NCBI RefSeq assembly: GCF_003664585.1
Contig: NZ_RCHI01000005.1
Span: 186,001 to 250,000 of the forward strand
Length of the DNA: 64,000 bases
Reading direction: 5' to 3'
Source: Paenirhodobacter hankyongi
GTDB lineage: Bacteria; Pseudomonadota; Alphaproteobacteria; Rhodobacterales; Rhodobacteraceae
Notes under the pieces: generated by a model
Database searches by the model: none
What the model saw: only the letters and a program-made list of their open reading frames with translations
What the model was told of the DNA's origin: nothing
Shown: positions 8,727 to 16,814 of the stretch, piece by piece
Numbering within the stretch: the first letter of the stretch is position 1
How the letters are laid out: each line of letters opens with the position of its first letter
Translations under genes and position numbers: made by a program

Positions 8727-9604
8727 TTCGACCCCCGCAGGAAGCGCCGGTTGAGGAACAGGAACAGCAGTGCCACCGCCGCCACCACCAGCATCGCCGA
8801 GATCGCCATCGCCGAGCCGAGCGGCTTGTTGTCGATCTTCAGGAGCTGCTGATAGATCACGTTCGCCACCATCGGGAGTTTCCCGCCGCCGATGAGTTCG
8901 GGCGTGACGTAGTCGCCGATGGTCGGGATGAAGACGATCATCACCGCGCCGATCACGCCCGGCATGGCGAGCGGCAGCGTGACGCGCCAGAAGGTCATCA
9001 GCCGGTTCTCGCCCAGATCGAGCCCCGCCTCGAGCAGCGAGCGGTCGATCTTCTCGAGGCTGACGAAGATCGGCAGGATCGCGAAGGGCGCATAGGCATG
9101 GGCGAGCGTGATCGAGATCGCGCCGATCGAGTTCAGCATCTGCAACGGATGATCGGTGATGCCGAGCCCGGTCAGGATCGAGTTGATGACGCCGTTGTAG
9201 TTCAGGATCACCTTCCACTGGAACACCCGGATCAGATACGAGGTCCAGAACGGGATGGTGATCAGGAACAGCCAGCGCGACTTCTTCGTGGCCGGCACGT
9301 GGAACGAGATGAAATAGGCGATCGGGAAGGCGAGCACCACGGTGACCAGCGTCACCAGCGCCGAGACGATCACCGAACGCGTCAGGATCGCGCGGAAGAT
9401 CGGGTCGCTCCAGGCCTGGGAATAGTTCGCCGTGGTGAATTCCGGGATCACCACCAGATAGCCGTCGGTGAAGAAGGAATAGGCGACGAGCGTGACGAGC
9501 GGCGCCGCCAGCAGCAGGATTGCATAGATCAGCGTCGGGCTGATCATCAGATAGCCATTCACGGCCTCGGACCGGGCCCATCGCTTCAGGGGGGATGCCG
9601 CCAT
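8723..9604 (-). CDS. potB: Polyamine-type ABC transporter permease (PotB-like)
   Basis: A 293-residue permease, first gene of the transporter operon, with about six membrane helices and the EAA loop LLEAGLDLGENRLMTFWRVT. The IPFWTSYLIRVFQWKVILN segment is typical of PotB. The periplasmic binding protein (PotD) normally found in this operon is absent: the next gene upstream is a MocR-type regulator about 200 bases away. Either the binding protein is encoded elsewhere or lost. The regulator is the obvious candidate to control this operon. Confidence 0.86.
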   Translation of the reverse strand: MAASPLKRWARSEAVNGYLMISPTLIYAILLLAAPLVTLVAYSFFTDGYLVVIPEFTTANYSQAWSDPIFRAILTRSVIVSALVTLVTVVLAFPIAYFISFHVPATKKSRWLFLITIPFWTSYLIRVFQWKVILNYNGVINSILTGLGITDHPLQMLNSIGAISITLAHAYAPFAILPIFVSLEKIDRSLLEAGLDLGENRLMTFWRVTLPLAMPGVIGAVMIVFIPTIGDYVTPELIGGGKLPMVANVIYQQLLKIDNKPLGSAMAISAMLVVAAVALLFLFLNRRFLRGSK

Positions 9605-9806
9605 TTTCCACCGTCTCCCAGGGACGCCGTCCGAGCGGCGCCGTCGGGCTCACGAAAGCACAAGGTTCCGGCGGAGGAAAGGGGGAGCTTTCCGGGTTTT
9701 CCGCTGCCGTTGCAGAGCTCTTCGGCAGATGCCTGAATTTTCAGCGCGTTTTCCGCGCCCGCGCCGCGATGGCATGCGCGGGCGTGGCATGGTTCCCGCC
9801 GCCGGA

Positions 9807-11219
9807 TCAGATCGGCAGATCGCCCGGCGGATTCTCCAGAAGCCGCGCCAGGCGACCGATGGCGCGCTGGAAGCGTTCCTCGGGCACACCGCCCGCAAGC
9901 GCGATGCGCACCGCGTTCGGCGCCGCGCCGTCCTGCAGGATGTATTCATCGGCCGAGCGCAGCAGCACCCCCTCGGCCTCGGCGACGCGGGCGAAGGTCG
10001 AGGCCCGCCAGCCCAGCGGCAGCCGCAGCCAGATGAAGCTCAGCCCCGGCTGCCAGCCGATCTCCTGCCCCTTGAAGCGGTCGACCAGAATCTCCAGCCG
10101 GCGCGTCATCACCTCCTGCGCGGCGCAGCGCAGCCGCATCGCATCGCCCGAGCGGAACAGCCGGGTGATGATGTCGGTGACCGGCCGCGGCAGGCCGAAA
10201 TAGCTGTGCTGTGCGGTCAGCCGCCCGGCCTCGCCCATGCCTTCGGGGGCGACGACGATGCCGAAGCGCATGCCGGCCGAGATCGTCTTCGACAGCGAGG
10301 TGACGTGCCAGGTGCGCTCGGGGGCGATCGCGCGCAGGCTGGCGAGGCCCGAGACCGGCGCGGTGTAGCAATCGTCCTCGATGATCTGCAGGTCGTGGCG
10401 GCGGGCGACCTCGGCGATGGCGGCGCGGCGCTCGGCTCCCATGCGGGCGGTCGTGGGGTTCTGCGCGTCGGGCGTGACGCAGACCACCTGCCCGCCATAG
10501 CGCCGGCAGGCGGCATCGAGCGCCGCCGGCACCATCCCCTCGTCATCAAGCGCGACCGGCACCACCTCGGCCCGGTTCAGCCGCGCGGCGTGGCGAAAGC
10601 CCGGATAGGCCAGCTCCTCGCACAGAACCACCGGCCGGTCGCCGCGCAGGCAGCATTGCAGCACGATGTTGATGCCGTTCTGCCCGCCATGGGTCAGTAC
10701 CAGATCGTCGGGGGTGATCATCGGCTCGAAGGTATAGCCCGAGAACCACTCGATCACCGCCTCGCGGCAGAACAGGTCGCGCCGCAACCCGGGATATTCG
10801 AGATATTGCCGGCCGAGGTTCTCGGCGGCCTCGGTCATCGCCTGTTTCAATGCCTCGGTCTGGCCGACATCGGGTAGCTGCGGCGAGCGCAGATCGACGA
10901 CGCCGTCGTCATCGTCGCAATCGGTGAGCGGCTGGCGATAGAGCGGTTCGGTCGGGCCAAGGCGGCGAGATTGTGTCGATACAAACGTGCCGCGCCCCAC
11001 CGCCGCCTCGAGCAGCCCTTCCTGCGTGGCGATCTGATAGGCGCGCGCGACGGTGCCGGGCGTGACGCTCAGCCGCCAGGCCAGGTCACGCACCGTCGGC
11101 AGGCGCGATCCCGGCGGCAGGTCGCCCCGCCGCACCCCTTCGCGCAAGGCGCGGACCAGCGAGAGATATTTCGGGCCGGCGTTCTGCGAGAGGTCGGGTT
11201 TCCAACTTGTATCTGGCAC
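9807..11219 (-). CDS. MocR family regulator (GntR wHTH + aminotransferase fold)
   Basis: A 470-residue PLP-dependent transcription regulator. Residues about 15-82 form a GntR-type winged helix (GSRLPTVRDLAWRLSVTPGTV), followed by a type I aminotransferase-like domain from about 105. The PLP-binding Lys is K311 in HVTSLSKTISAGMRFG, with the upstream YPGF and DAQNPTT motifs kept. MocR proteins sense amino-acid-like ligands through PLP, examples being GabR, PdxR and TauR. It faces a DUF1127 gene across 90 bases holding palindromes, and lies upstream of the polyamine-type transporter. The effector cannot be read from sequence. Confidence 0.9.
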   Translation of the reverse strand: MPDTSWKPDLSQNAGPKYLSLVRALREGVRRGDLPPGSRLPTVRDLAWRLSVTPGTVARAYQIATQEGLLEAAVGRGTFVSTQSRRLGPTEPLYRQPLTDCDDDDGVVDLRSPQLPDVGQTEALKQAMTEAAENLGRQYLEYPGLRRDLFCREAVIEWFSGYTFEPMITPDDLVLTHGGQNGINIVLQCCLRGDRPVVLCEELAYPGFRHAARLNRAEVVPVALDDEGMVPAALDAACRRYGGQVVCVTPDAQNPTTARMGAERRAAIAEVARRHDLQIIEDDCYTAPVSGLASLRAIAPERTWHVTSLSKTISAGMRFGIVVAPEGMGEAGRLTAQHSYFGLPRPVTDIITRLFRSGDAMRLRCAAQEVMTRRLEILVDRFKGQEIGWQPGLSFIWLRLPLGWRASTFARVAEAEGVLLRSADEYILQDGAAPNAVRIALAGGVPEERFQRAIGRLARLLENPPGDLPI

Positions 11220-11243
11220 AATGTTTCCCTGGCACGAATTGTA

Positions 11244-11295
11244 ACCCTTATTGTAGGGTCCCTATACCAGAGATCACAGGATTGTATCAATACAG
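11244..11295. promoter_or_regulatory. Candidate operator region between MocR gene and DUF1127 gene
   Basis: Two inverted repeats lie in the 90-base divergent spacer: ACCCT-TATTGT-AGGGT (11244-11259) and TGTAT-CA-ATACA (11284-11295). A related TTGT-GTCGAT-ACAA lies inside the regulator gene at 10971-10984. They are plausible binding sites for the adjacent regulator. This is motif reading only. Confidence 0.4.
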
Positions 11296-11309
11296 AAAAG
11301 GGTTTCCCC

Positions 11310-11507
11310 ATGTCGTCGCTCACGCTGCGCCGTTCGTCTCTCCGCTCGCTCAAGGCCGTGGCCCTGCTGCGTCTTGTCGTCCGCCGGATCGAGACCCGCC
11401 GCACCCGTCTGGCCCTTGCGCATCTCGATGCGCATCTGCTGCGCGACATCGGTGTCTCCAGAGAAGAAGCGCGCGCCGAAGTGCAGCGCCCGTTCTGGAG
11501 AGCTTGA
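11310..11507 (+). CDS. DUF1127 small basic protein
   Basis: A 65-residue Arg-rich protein with a typical DUF1127 C-terminus: LALAHLDAHLLRDIGVSREE at about 36-55. Family members are usually 45-75 residues; in Rhodobacter sphaeroides one (CcaF1) is an RNA-binding regulator, but most are uncharacterised. The ATG at 11310 follows AAGGG at a suitable distance. It is transcribed away from the MocR gene, from a shared control region, and ends at a strong terminator. Co-regulation with the MocR gene is inferred from the arrangement. Confidence 0.85.
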   Translation: MSSLTLRRSSLRSLKAVALLRLVVRRIETRRTRLALAHLDAHLLRDIGVSREEARAEVQRPFWRA

Positions 11508-11543
11508 GTTCGGGTGCCGCAGTCCCCTGTCGGCCCTCTTCCT

Positions 11544-11573
11544 GAGCCGGGTGCTTGCACCCGGCTTTTTTTC
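11544..11573 (+). terminator. Intrinsic terminator of DUF1127 gene
   Basis: AGCCGGGTGC and GCACCCGGCT (11545-11566) form a stem with a tiny loop, followed by a run of seven T. Textbook form. Confidence 0.9.
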
Positions 11574-11605
11574 TGTGTTCCGGCACGCCGAATGTCACAA
11601 ACGCC

Positions 11606-11629
11606 GAAAGGCCGCGCGAGGCGCGGCCG
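11606..11629 (-). terminator. Hairpin terminator after the 82-residue gene
   Basis: On the minus strand GGCCGCGC-CTC-GCGCGGCC is followed by TTTC. It lies about 25 bases past the stop of the hypothetical gene at 11654-11902. Confidence 0.65.
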
Positions 11630-11653
11630 GGGTCTTGGCGACGAAAGCCGGGG

Positions 11654-11902
11654 TCAGTGCAGCACGGCCTCGATCGCGATCGAGCGGCGGCGCAGTTCAG
11701 CATAAAGCGCGGGCAGCACCTTCAGCTGACGCGAGGCGCGGGCAAGCGCCTCCTCGAGCTGCGATTCCGAGGTCTTGCCGCGCACACGCCACACCATCCG
11801 GCGCGAAACGCCGTCGTCATAGACGATTTCAAGCGCGTCCTCGCGCTTGCGCATGCCAATGAAATCGAAGCCCCCGTCCGGGGCGTGAAAGCCTGTCTGC
11901 AT
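11654..11902 (-). CDS. Hypothetical 82-residue protein
   Basis: A small soluble protein starting MQTGFHAPDGGFDFIGMRKR. The first half looks like beta strands (ALEIVYDDGVSRRMVWRVRG) and the second half is a charged amphipathic helix (ESQLEEALARASRQLKVLPALYAELRRR). I do not recognise the family. Codon usage matches its neighbours and a terminator hairpin follows. A perfect 7-base inverted repeat lies 31-49 bases upstream of the ATG. It is downstream of the cytosine deaminase operon but separated by 107 bases, so it is probably its own unit. Confidence 0.6.
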   Translation of the reverse strand: MQTGFHAPDGGFDFIGMRKREDALEIVYDDGVSRRMVWRVRGKTSESQLEEALARASRQLKVLPALYAELRRRSIAIEAVLH

Positions 11903-11932
11903 CTGTCCGCTGCCCGATTATTTTTTTGGTTC

Positions 11933-11951
11933 GGTGCATAGGTGATGCACC
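11933..11951. promoter_or_regulatory. Inverted repeat, possible operator
   Basis: GGTGCAT-AGGTG-ATGCACC: 7-base arms, perfect, 5-base spacer. It lies just upstream of the 82-residue gene. No T-run follows on either strand, so an operator is more likely than a terminator. The binding protein is unknown. Confidence 0.35.
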
Positions 11952-12009
11952 CGCATCGCGACTCGGGTCAAGACACGGGGGCGTGAGGGCGGACCGTGCG
12001 CGGCCTGCG

Positions 12010-13305
12010 TCACGTCGTCGCCACAGGCGCCCCCGCCGCATGGCGGCGCGCGACACTCGCGGGGCGCCCGGGCAGGCTCAGCCGCGCGTCGTTGCGCGCG
12101 CGTTCGGACACCACGCGGCCCTTGGCGATCACGCACAGCCGCTCGGCGCGCAGGCGCAGCGCCTCGACCGGGTGGCCGGCATCGAGCACGACGAGCGAGG
12201 CGGTGCAGCCGGGCGCGATGCCATAGCCCTCGAGCCCGATGATTCGGGCGTTGCCCCCGGTCACCATCTCGAAGCAGCGCGCCATCTCGGCCGGTGCCGA
12301 CATCTGTGCCACATGCAGCCCCATGAAGGCGACGTCGAGCATGTCGGCGGTGCCGAGCGAATACCACGGGTCGAGCACGCAATCCTGACCCCAGCCGACC
12401 TCGATCCCCTGCGCCAGCATCTCCTTGACCCGGGTCAGGCCCCGCCGCTTCGGGAAACTGTCGTGACGGCCCTGCAGCATGATGTTGATCAGCGGATTGG
12501 GGATCGCCGCGATGCGCGCCTCGGCGATCAGCGGCAAAAGCTTGGACACATAGTAATTGTCCATCGAATGCATCGAGGTCAGGTGGCTGCCGACGGCCCT
12601 GCCCTGCAGCCCGGTGCGGATGACCTCATAGGCCAGGGTCTCGATGTGGCGGCTCATCGGGTCGTCGGTCTCGTCGCAATGCAGGTCGATCGGCAGCCCG
12701 CGCCCGGCCGCGATCTCGCACAGGTCGCGGACCGAGGCGGCACCCTCGGCCATCGTGCGTTCGAAATGCGGGATGCCGCCGACCACGTCGACGCCCATGT
12801 CGAGCGCGCGGATCAGGGTCTCGCGCCCGCCCGGGGCGCGATAAAGCCCGTCCTGCGGGAAGGCGACCAGCTGCAGGTCGAGCCAGTCCTTCACCTTTTC
12901 CCGAACTTCCAGAAGCGCCTGAACCGTGCGCAGCGCGGGATCGGTGGTGTCGACATGCGAGCGGATCGCCAGAAGCCCCATCGAGGCCGCCCAGTCACAA
13001 TAGGAAAGCGCGCGCTCGACCATCTCGTCGACCGTCGCCTCGGCGCGCAGCTCGCCCCAGAGCGAGATCCCCTCGAGCAGCGTGCCCGAGGCGTTGATCC
13101 GCGGCGTGCCATAGCTGAGCGTGGCATCGAGGTGGAAATGCGGGTCGACGAAGGGCGGCGCCACCAGGCAGCCGGTGGCGTCGACCACCCTGCCCGCCTC
13201 GGCCTCGATCCGGCCGACGGCGGCGATGGTGCGGCCCTTGATGCCGATGTCCGCCTGCCGCCCGTCGGGCAGCACGCCCCCCTTCACCAGGATGTCGAAG
13301 CTCAT
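12010..13305 (-). CDS. Cytosine deaminase-like amidohydrolase
   Basis: A 431-residue metal-dependent hydrolase of the CodA branch, which converts cytosine to uracil or deaminates related rings. Metal ligands are visible: DPHFHLDATLS gives HxH near residue 63, IDLHCDETDDP gives the central His and Glu, and GWGQDCVLDPW gives the late Asp. The C-terminal strand domain is complete. Its start overlaps the stop of the second permease (ATGA), so it is the last gene of the uptake operon, deaminating what the transporter brings in. Isoguanine or another amino-substituted ring cannot be excluded as substrate. Confidence 0.85.
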   Translation of the reverse strand: MSFDILVKGGVLPDGRQADIGIKGRTIAAVGRIEAEAGRVVDATGCLVAPPFVDPHFHLDATLSYGTPRINASGTLLEGISLWGELRAEATVDEMVERALSYCDWAASMGLLAIRSHVDTTDPALRTVQALLEVREKVKDWLDLQLVAFPQDGLYRAPGGRETLIRALDMGVDVVGGIPHFERTMAEGAASVRDLCEIAAGRGLPIDLHCDETDDPMSRHIETLAYEVIRTGLQGRAVGSHLTSMHSMDNYYVSKLLPLIAEARIAAIPNPLINIMLQGRHDSFPKRRGLTRVKEMLAQGIEVGWGQDCVLDPWYSLGTADMLDVAFMGLHVAQMSAPAEMARCFEMVTGGNARIIGLEGYGIAPGCTASLVVLDAGHPVEALRLRAERLCVIAKGRVVSERARNDARLSLPGRPASVARRHAAGAPVATT

Positions 13306-14249
13306 CTTTCCCCCTTGTTGAACGGCACCATCAGCGCCGCCGGCACGCTCGCGCGGCGCGACATGACGACGAGCGCGAGGATCGACAGAAGATAGGGCGC
13401 CATCAGGAACACCTGATAGGGCAGCGTGGCGCCAAGTGCGGTCTGTTGCAACCGGATCTGGCCGGCATCGAAGGCGGCGAACAGCAGCGCGCCCAGCACC
13501 GCCTTGCCCGGCTTCCAGCCGCCGAAGACGACCAGCGCGATGCAGATCCAGCCGCGGCCGTTCACCATCTCGAAGAAGAAGGAGGAAAAGGCCGAAAGCG
13601 TCAGGAAGGCACCGCCCACGGCCATCAGTCCCGATCCGACCGCAACCGCGCCGATGCGCAGCGCAGTGACGGAAAGGCCCTGCGCCTCGACCGCGGCCGG
13701 GTTCTCGCCCGCCGCGCGCAGGGCAAGGCCCAGCGGTGTGCGGAAAAGGACCAGCGCCGTCAGTCCCGCCACGGCAAAGCCCGCATAGGTCAGCGGCGTC
13801 TGCGCAAAGAACCCCTCGCCGATCAGCGGGATCGCGGCCAACCCCGGGATGGGCCAGGGTGCGAAGGGGGTGATCTTGGGCGGGCTCGTGACCTCGGGCA
13901 GCGCCAGGCGATAGGCGAAATAGGCCGCCGCCGTCGCCAGCAGCGTGATGCCAAGGCCGACGACATGCTGGCTGAGGCCGAAGGGCACGGTCAGCACGCC
14001 ATGGAGCAGGCCGAAGGCCATGCCGGCGAGCATCGCGACGCCCACGCCCAGCCACAGCCCACCGCCCAGATAGACGGTCAGCCAGCCGGCGAAGGCGCCG
14101 AAGACCATGATCCCCTCGATGCCGAGGTTCAGCACCCCGGCGCGCTCGCAGATCAGCTCGCCCATCGTCGCGAAGATCAGCGGCGAGGCGATGCGCACCA
14201 GCGCCACCCAGAAGCTTGCCGACAGGAAGATGTCGAGAAGGTCGGTCAT
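13302..14249 (-). CDS. Nucleoside-type ABC transporter permease (second)
   Basis: A 315-residue permease of the BPD_transp_2 class (YufQ/NupQ-like), with eight or more hydrophobic segments. It begins MTDLLDIFLSASFWVALVRI, and contains MGELICERAGVLNLGIEGIM, the signature of permeases that pair with BMP-type binding proteins. It overlaps both neighbours by four bases. With the other permease it forms the membrane channel of a purine/pyrimidine nucleoside or base importer. Confidence 0.88.
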   Translation of the reverse strand: MTDLLDIFLSASFWVALVRIASPLIFATMGELICERAGVLNLGIEGIMVFGAFAGWLTVYLGGGLWLGVGVAMLAGMAFGLLHGVLTVPFGLSQHVVGLGITLLATAAAYFAYRLALPEVTSPPKITPFAPWPIPGLAAIPLIGEGFFAQTPLTYAGFAVAGLTALVLFRTPLGLALRAAGENPAAVEAQGLSVTALRIGAVAVGSGLMAVGGAFLTLSAFSSFFFEMVNGRGWICIALVVFGGWKPGKAVLGALLFAAFDAGQIRLQQTALGATLPYQVFLMAPYLLSILALVVMSRRASVPAALMVPFNKGER

Positions 14250-15292
14250 CGCCACACCACCCGATAGCGCACCAGCTGCATCGCCAGCACCATGTAGAGA
14301 AGCGCCGAGGCCAGCAGCAGATCGGCGATATAGCTCGGCACGCCGGCGGCGCGGCTCATCGCATCCGAGCCGACGAAGACCCCGGCGACGAACAGCGCCG
14401 CGACCACCACGCCGCCCGGATGCAGGGCGGCCAGCATCGCGACGATGACGCCGGTGTAGCCAAAGCCCGGGCTGAGATCGAGGGTCAGCGTGCCCTTGAG
14501 CCCGGCAACCTCGGAATAGCCCGCAAGTGCCGCAAGCCCGCCCGAGATCAGCGCCGTCTTGACCAGCACCGCGCCCACCGGCACCCCGGCAAAGCGCGCG
14601 GCGGCACGGTTCAGCCCCACCGCCCGGATCTCGTAGCCAAGCCGCATCCGCGCCTGCATCAGCCACACCAGCCCCGCCGCGATCAGCGCCAGGCCAAAGC
14701 CCCAGTGCAGCCGCAGCCCCTCGATCAGCCGCGGCAGGCGCACCGATTTCGCGACCGGCGCCGATTTCGGCCAGCCCATCCCCATCGGGTCCTTCAACAC
14801 GCCCTCGAGCAGCATCGACACGACGAGCAGCAGCACGAAGTTCAGAAGGAGAGTGGTGACGACCTCGTCGACACCGAGCCGGGTCTTGAGCAGCACCGGG
14901 CCGAGCAGCACCAGCGCCCCGGCAAGCGCCGCGGCCAGCCCGATTAGCGCCACGCCCGGAACGCCGGTCACGATCGGATGCGCGCCAAGCACCGCGGTGA
15001 CCAGCGCGCCCGCATAAAGCTGCGCCTCGGCGCCGATGTTCCACAGCTTCGCGCGGAAGGCGACGGCGACGGCAAGGCCGGTGAAGATCAGGGGCGTCGC
15101 CCGGTTCAGGGTTTCGAGGGCCGCGAATTTCGAGCCGACGGCGCCCGTCACGATCAGCCCGAGCGTGGCGAGCGGATCGGCGCCCGCCGAGAGCGCCAGC
15201 AGCGAGCCGGTGACCACCGTCGCGACCAGCGCCGCTGCGGGCAGGCCGAGGCGGCGCAGCAGGCCCGGGTTGGCGACGGGCTCAAGCCGCAT
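14246..15292 (-). CDS. Nucleoside-type ABC transporter permease (first)
   Basis: A 348-residue permease of the same importer, with about nine helices. FRAKLWNIGAEAQLYAGAL near residues 80-98 is the conserved signature of the first permease of BMP-family systems (YufP/NupP-like). I chose ATG 15292 (MRLEPVANPG); it overlaps the ATPase stop by 11 bases. A start at 15325 would add 11 residues and lengthen the overlap. The end overlaps the second permease by ATGA. Confidence 0.86.
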   Translation of the reverse strand: MRLEPVANPGLLRRLGLPAAALVATVVTGSLLALSAGADPLATLGLIVTGAVGSKFAALETLNRATPLIFTGLAVAVAFRAKLWNIGAEAQLYAGALVTAVLGAHPIVTGVPGVALIGLAAALAGALVLLGPVLLKTRLGVDEVVTTLLLNFVLLLVVSMLLEGVLKDPMGMGWPKSAPVAKSVRLPRLIEGLRLHWGFGLALIAAGLVWLMQARMRLGYEIRAVGLNRAAARFAGVPVGAVLVKTALISGGLAALAGYSEVAGLKGTLTLDLSPGFGYTGVIVAMLAALHPGGVVVAALFVAGVFVGSDAMSRAAGVPSYIADLLLASALLYMVLAMQLVRYRVVWR

Positions 15293-16814
15293 GATCGAAC
15301 CCCGCGCCCGCCATCCACTGTCCAAGCTCGGCCGCGCCCATCGTGCCGCGGGCGAAACCGGGCGACAGCCGGCCTTCGGAAATCACCTGAACCACGTCGG
15401 ACAAGCCCATGATTTCATCGAGATCCTCGGAAATCAGCAGGACCGCCGCCCCGGCATCGCGCGCGGAGATCAGGCGGGAATGGACATAGGCCACCGCGCC
15501 GATATCAAGCCCGCGCACCGGCTGGTTCGCCAAGATGATCCTCGGCCGCGCCTCGAGCACCCGGCCAAGGATCAGTTTCTGCATGTTGCCGCCCGACAGC
15601 AGCCGGATCCGCGCCTCGGGCCCCGGGCAGCGCACGTCGTAATCGGCGATCAGCTCCTCGGTGAAGCGCCGCGCCGTGCGGTGGTCGAGCAGCCCCGCGC
15701 GGGTGAGCTGAGGATAGGTCTCGAGGATCGCGTTCTCGGTCAGGGTGAAATCGGCGATGGTGCCGGTCCGGTGCCGGTCCTCGGGGATCCGGCCGATGCC
15801 CGCGGCCAGCGCCGCGCGCGGGTTCCAGTCGGCGGGGGCCTCGTCCGACAGGATGAGCCGCCCCGAGGCCGGAACGATCAGCCCCGACAGCAGATCGGCC
15901 AGTGCCGCCTGCCCATTGCCCGACACCCCCGCAAGCCCGGTGATCTGCCCCGCGCGCAGATCGAGGCTGACCTGTTTCAGCCCCGGCCGCGCGCCCTCGT
16001 CGGGCGTCGTGACATCATCGAGCCGCAGCAGCACCGGCCCCGGCACGCCGGCGGCCACCCGCGGCAGCGCGACCTCGGCGCCCACCATCATCGCAGCGAG
16101 CGCCGGCGGGCTGGTGTCGGCGGTCGCGACTTCGCCCACCACCTTGCCGTGGCGCAGCACGACGACCCGGTCGGCCGCCGCCATCACCTCGTGCAGCTTG
16201 TGCGAGATGAAGATCACCGACAGCCCCCGCGCCGTCGCCCGCCGCAGCGTGGCAAAGAGCGCCTCGCTTTCCTGCGGGGTCAGCACCGCCGTCGGCTCGT
16301 CAAGGATCAGCACCTGCGCCTCGCGGTAAAGTGCCTTCAGGATCTCGACGCGTTGACGCTCGCCCACCGAAAGCGCGCCGGTGCGCGCTTCTGGGTCGAC
16401 CTTCAGCCCGAAATCCTGCGCGAGTGCCCGCACCCGGGCCCGCGCCGCCGCCCGGTTCAGCCGCAGCGACCACAGCGGCCGGGTGCCCAGAAGGATGTTG
16501 TCGAGCACGGAAAGATTGTCGGCCAAGGTGAAATGCTGATGCACCATGCCCACCCCCGCCGCGATCGCCGCGCGCGGGGTGCCGGGAGGCAGCACCTGCC
16601 CCATCACCTCGACCGTGCCGGCATCCGCCGTGTAATGGCCGAAGAGGATGTTCATCAGCGTGGTCTTGCCCGCGCCGTTCTCGCCGAGCAGCGCCACCAC
16701 CTCGCCGCGCGCGAGCGACAGGCTCACCGCGTCATTCGCGGTGAGCGCTCCGAAGCGCTTGGTGATGCCGTCAAGGCGCAGGACGATCTCCCGCGCCGTG
16801 CCTGTCCGGGTCAC
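15282..16814 (-). CDS. Nucleoside-type ABC transporter ATPase (duplicated domains)
   Basis: A 510-residue protein with two ABC domains in tandem, like RbsA and the YufO/NupO family. The first has Walker A LLGENGAGKTT, signature LSVGERQRVEILKAL and Walker B VLILDEPTAVL. The second has a degenerate P-loop (AGVSGNGQ) and LSGGNMQKLILGRVL with IILANQPVRGLD, normal for this group. The GTG start at 16814 overlaps the stop of the binding-protein gene (GTGA). It powers import through the two downstream permeases. Confidence 0.9.
   Translation of the reverse strand: MTRTGTAREIVLRLDGITKRFGALTANDAVSLSLARGEVVALLGENGAGKTTLMNILFGHYTADAGTVEVMGQVLPPGTPRAAIAAGVGMVHQHFTLADNLSVLDNILLGTRPLWSLRLNRAAARARVRALAQDFGLKVDPEARTGALSVGERQRVEILKALYREAQVLILDEPTAVLTPQESEALFATLRRATARGLSVIFISHKLHEVMAAADRVVVLRHGKVVGEVATADTSPPALAAMMVGAEVALPRVAAGVPGPVLLRLDDVTTPDEGARPGLKQVSLDLRAGQITGLAGVSGNGQAALADLLSGLIVPASGRLILSDEAPADWNPRAALAAGIGRIPEDRHRTGTIADFTLTENAILETYPQLTRAGLLDHRTARRFTEELIADYDVRCPGPEARIRLLSGGNMQKLILGRVLEARPRIILANQPVRGLDIGAVAYVHSRLISARDAGAAVLLISEDLDEIMGLSDVVQVISEGRLSPGFARGTMGAAELGQWMAGAGFDHAA

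Noticed and set aside
9676-9693. GGAAAG/CTTTCC hairpin upstream of potB
   Set aside because: Short stem, no T-run in the direction of the genes, and position in the upstream region of potB does not fit a terminator. Left unannotated.
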